A stretch of 64,000 nt of DNA. Origin: Luteolibacter sp. (GTDB lineage Bacteria > Verrucomicrobiota > Verrucomicrobiia > Verrucomicrobiales > Akkermansiaceae). The position numbers were made by a program, and so were the translations under genes. Under the pieces are notes generated by a model. It was not told where the DNA came from and did no database searches. It saw nothing but the letters and a program-made list of their open reading frames with translations. Every line of letters starts with the position of its first letter. The stretch's first letter is position 1. The stretch lies in contig JAUYNL010000030.1 in assembly GCA_030696085.1 (NCBI GenBank), positions 1-64,000 of the forward strand, given 5' to 3'. Below, piece by piece: positions 61,739 to 64,000 of the stretch.

Positions 61739-62521
61739 TCAACGGACCCTGCCGTGGATGGCGATCCTTTGGACGATCCGCCGGACCTGGAAGAACCGCC
61801 GCAAGATCCGCAGAACCCACGCATTTGCGAGCAATGGATTCATGTGCCGTTCGGCCATGTGTTGGCGTTGCAGGGTCAGTGCCTCATCGTCGCCTCTCTT
61901 GAGGTGGACCAGGCTGGTATTGGTCCCATGCCAGCGGAATCCGGCCAGCGCTTCGGGCAGATAGCCGAACCTGAATCCACGACGGATCAGCCGCAGGTAG
62001 TATTCCCAATCCATGCAAACCTTGTAGGAAGTGTCCAACAAGTTGCCTTCGTCGATGATCCGACGTTTGAAAAAGGTGGAGGTTGATGGGATGAAACATC
62101 CCACGAACAGCAGCGTGGCTTCATCCACCGGATGATCGTATTTCCGGCGGATGACCGACTTGTCCTCCCGGACGAACACACAATCACCGTGAACGATGTC
62201 CACATCGGGATTCGCATGGATAAACCGGGCGACACTCTCCAGCGCACCAGGCAGCAAAAAATCATCACAATTCAGCCACATCAGCCAGTCACCCGTTGCA
62301 CGCAGAACCCCTTTGTTGATTCCATCGCTCATGCCGGCGTCCGGTTCGCTCGTCCATTTCAGAAGCGGATACCGGGCCAGAACTTCAAGGGTTTCATCGG
62401 TCGAAGCCGCGTCGGTGACGATATGCTCCACCTCGATGCCTGATTGCGAAAGAACGCTTTCCACACAATCCGGCAGAAAACGTCCCTGGTTGAAACTCGG
62501 GGTGATGATGGAGAATTTCAT
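61739..62521 (-). CDS. Family 2 glycosyltransferase
   Basis: 260 residues from the ATG at 62521. The fold starts MKFSIITPSFNQGRFLPDCV, directly followed by ESVLSQSGIEVEHIVTDAAS, with no inserted element. The metal site is WLNCDDFLLPGALESV, and the acceptor side has HGDCVFVREDKSVIRR, FIPSTSTFFKRRIIDE and DWEYYLRLIRRGFRFGYLPE. It is the uninterrupted relative of the two GT2 genes that carry the hairpin-pair insertion and serves as the reference for placing it. It probably acts in repeat-unit assembly. Confidence 0.9.
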   Translation of the reverse strand: MKFSIITPSFNQGRFLPDCVESVLSQSGIEVEHIVTDAASTDETLEVLARYPLLKWTSEPDAGMSDGINKGVLRATGDWLMWLNCDDFLLPGALESVARFIHANPDVDIVHGDCVFVREDKSVIRRKYDHPVDEATLLFVGCFIPSTSTFFKRRIIDEGNLLDTSYKVCMDWEYYLRLIRRGFRFGYLPEALAGFRWHGTNTSLVHLKRGDDEALTLQRQHMAERHMNPLLANAWVLRILRRFFQVRRIVQRIAIHGRVR

Positions 62522-62529
62522 GTTGGGTC

Positions 62530-62823
62530 TCAATGAGGTGTCCCAGGAAGAAGGTAATGTGCGACAGTCATGGGAGGGGACTCTCCGGCGGCGGAGATGG
62601 CCGTGGTGGTGATCGTGGTAGAGGTATTGTCCAGCGTAACGGTGGCAAATGTTGAGTTGCTGGATGTCAGAAGAGTAGCGCGGTGCCACACCCGCCCGCC
62701 GACACCTTGCTCCGCTGCAGGCACCGTGTCCGACGAGACGTGCCATGACACGACCACCTCACAACTCAACGCCAGTTCGATGAGCGTGGCGAGAAGACAT
62801 GCGATGAGTATCAGATGTTTCAC
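62530..62823 (-). CDS. Small secreted fibronectin-III-like protein
   Basis: 97 residues from a GTG at 62823. The signal peptide is VKHLILIACLLATLIELALS. A short beta-sandwich-like segment follows: CEVVVSWHVSSDTVPAAEQG, then RVWHRATLLTSSNSTFATVT and LDNTSTTITTTAISAAGESP. The VSW ... TVTLDNTSTTITTTAISAAGESP pattern is that of fibronectin type III repeats. It is exported and possibly cell-surface. The upstream frame continues open, but its composition is unrelated and there is no signal sequence, so I start at the GTG. It lies 8 bp upstream of the GT2 start. Confidence 0.55.
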   Translation of the reverse strand: MKHLILIACLLATLIELALSCEVVVSWHVSSDTVPAAEQGVGGRVWHRATLLTSSNSTFATVTLDNTSTTITTTAISAAGESPPMTVAHYLLPGTPH

Positions 62824-63693
62824 GGTTTTACAATGAGCGCATCCAGTGCCGAAAACGGTGGGTCTCTGTCCACGTTTTCCCATCCTTGCTTTTTTTATGA
62901 CAACGCTGCCGCGCCTGTCTGCGTGGCTGGCTGATGTCATATAACTCAGCAAAAAACCATCTGAAAATTTAATCAGCGAGGGAAACGCGTGGCAAGCAAA
63001 ACCGTTGGATTCTGCCCCATGCGCTACGGATATTGTTTCGGAATGATAGGCAAAATCCGCATACGTCCCCCCATACGTCCCGTATTGTTGAGCTGCCCTC
63101 ATGGCATTTCTGCTGGCCGCCGGATTCGTTGCGATGGTGGCGTTGATCGTCGCATTGTCCACGTCCGCAGTCGCCGCCGTGCCGAGGTCTGCTTTGTTCG
63201 CTGGTGTGTATGCCAAAGCAGCTCTGATATCTTCTGCGCTCGGCAAAGCAAGCCCCGCATTGATTGAAGCCGCCACACCCGGTGAAAGATTTCCGAGATT
63301 CACCGCACCATCCGCAATCATTGACGAGGAAATGGCTCCGTCGGGAAGCCCGCCTGCCATCAAGGCGAATGGCACGGCGAGGATTTTCTGCCTCGGTGCT
63401 TGAGCGACGCCATCGACCGTGAGTTCCAGCCATTGTTCGACAGAAGCGGCGAGTACGGTGGAGATGCTTGGCGGATTACCCGCGCCGCTGGCCCCAAACT
63501 GGAATCCATAGACGCCGTTGGCATCGGTGGTCACATCGCCGACGGATTCGGAATAAAGCAGGGTGCCAGCGGTGGCCGCATCGTAAATTTTGGGCTCTTC
63601 GTCGTCAACGCATGACGGGAATGTATAGCCCTGATCGGAAAACGCCTCGAAATCCAGCCTGATCCGGCGATCTCCAGCCCTCGCAACCTTCGC
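62824..63693 (-). pseudogene. Truncated surface-protein-like gene
   Basis: From the TGA complement at 63694 the frame reads ARAGDRRIRLDFEAFSDQGY, then FPSCVDDEEPKIYDAATAGT, LLYSESVGDVTTDANGVYGF, a VDGVAQAPRQKILAVPFALM segment, and repeated small-residue motifs (DGAISSSMIADGAVNLGNLS). These pieces are typical of long repetitive secreted proteins. There is no ATG or signal sequence upstream, and only the GTG at 63534 would allow initiation. The downstream part past about 62990 has no family character. I regard it as a gene fragment without its start; the 3' boundary is uncertain. Confidence 0.45.
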
Positions 63694-63835
63694 TCAAGAC
63701 CCAAAGCTCTTAATTCCATGGATTTCTACCGATAGAGGCTGTTTTTATGGGGTTTCCGACCAATTCACCAGAAAATCGCCTCAAAAGCGTCATGCCTGGA
63801 CGACGAAGAACCTTTCATTCTCCCCTCATTCACAT

Positions 63836-63854
63836 GCGGTTTTATCAAAACCGC
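63836..63854 (-). terminator. Candidate intrinsic terminator of the partial glycosyltransferase
   Basis: A perfect 8-bp stem GCGGTTTT/AAAACCGC with a 3-base loop lies 12 bp after the stop of the GT4 gene at the right border. There is no following run of T on the minus strand, so it may also be an unrelated hairpin. Confidence 0.4.
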
Positions 63855-63866
63855 GCTACCGGAGAA

Positions 63867-64000
63867 TCATCCCGCACATACGCGCTGGATTTTCTCCGCA
63901 CATTTTTCCCAGGAACAATTGGCTTCCACAAAGCTCTGTCCCTTGTGTCCCATGGCAACGCATTTGTCGGGATCAGACAGCGCCTGATCCAGGATGTTTG
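63867..64000 (-). CDS. C-terminal end of a family 4 glycosyltransferase (partial)
   Basis: The last 44 codons of a gene that continues beyond the window. The segment NILDQALSDPDKCVAMGHKG followed by QSFVEANCSWEKCAEKIQRV matches the GT4 C-terminus, where the usual pattern is LLxDPxxxxxMGxxGxxxVExxFSWExxxxxxxxxY. It ends at TGA 63867-63869. This shows that the glycosyltransferase locus goes on to the right. Confidence 0.75.
   Translation of the reverse strand, partial: NILDQALSDPDKCVAMGHKGQSFVEANCSWEKCAEKIQRVCAG

Overview
The window is a GC-rich bacterial chromosome segment with short intergenic gaps and many 4-bp start/stop overlaps. An exosortase/EpsI pair, many exported or lipid-anchored proteins, an outer-membrane efflux channel and fragments of an element I associate with Verrucomicrobia/Planctomycetes suggest a Gram-negative of the Verrucomicrobiota. 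This is an inference from gene content; no rRNA or tRNA gene is visible here.

Left part (1-11 kb): a decayed transposase-like gene, then a minus-strand group with a TolC/NodT channel, a MacA-type adaptor (no inner-membrane pump beside them) and a GH10 xylanase. A second minus-strand group holds an MGDG-synthase-like glycosyltransferase, a HAD phosphatase and thiG. Divergent from it are a membrane protein and an alkaline-phosphatase-fold transferase with Thr where sulfatases have Cys.

Central part (11-40 kb): mostly housekeeping. On the plus strand: AI-2E-type permease, serine hydrolase, trpS, DJ-1 protein, UbiA-like membrane protein, low-Mr phosphatase, transketolase, dihydroorotase, TlyA and nitronate monooxygenase. 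Then an IscA-like carrier, rpoD with a repeat-rich N-terminus, a 1070-residue exported protein of unknown function, and oppABC without its ATPases beside an MFS carrier. gcvT and gcvH are separated by a two-gene nucleotidyltransferase cassette, followed by EamA, a degenerate rhomboid and ftsY.

Right part (39.5-64 kb): a large exopolysaccharide/cell-surface locus. It starts with a polyprenyl-phosphate sugar transferase, a VanZ-like protein, exosortase and EpsI. It continues with CDP-glycerol genes (tagD-like, tagF-like), GT2, GT4, GT11 and STELLO-type glycosyltransferases, three polytopic GT-C-like proteins, a DUF268 methyltransferase-like protein and a UDP-galactopyranose-mutase-like flavoprotein. 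A MntA/HepT toxin-antitoxin pair sits inside it.

The most unusual feature is the repeat content of this locus. AT-rich tandem 7- or 8-mers lie at many gene junctions. Paired-hairpin (REPIN-like) elements of about 111-119 bp occur inside reading frames. One family is inserted at the same codon position of two diverged GT2 genes, one intact and one dead. Another family forms, together with a heptamer tract, the linker of an 825-residue fusion of two GT4 enzymes. The repeats therefore appear to be contributing to new protein sequence and to cassette breakpoints.
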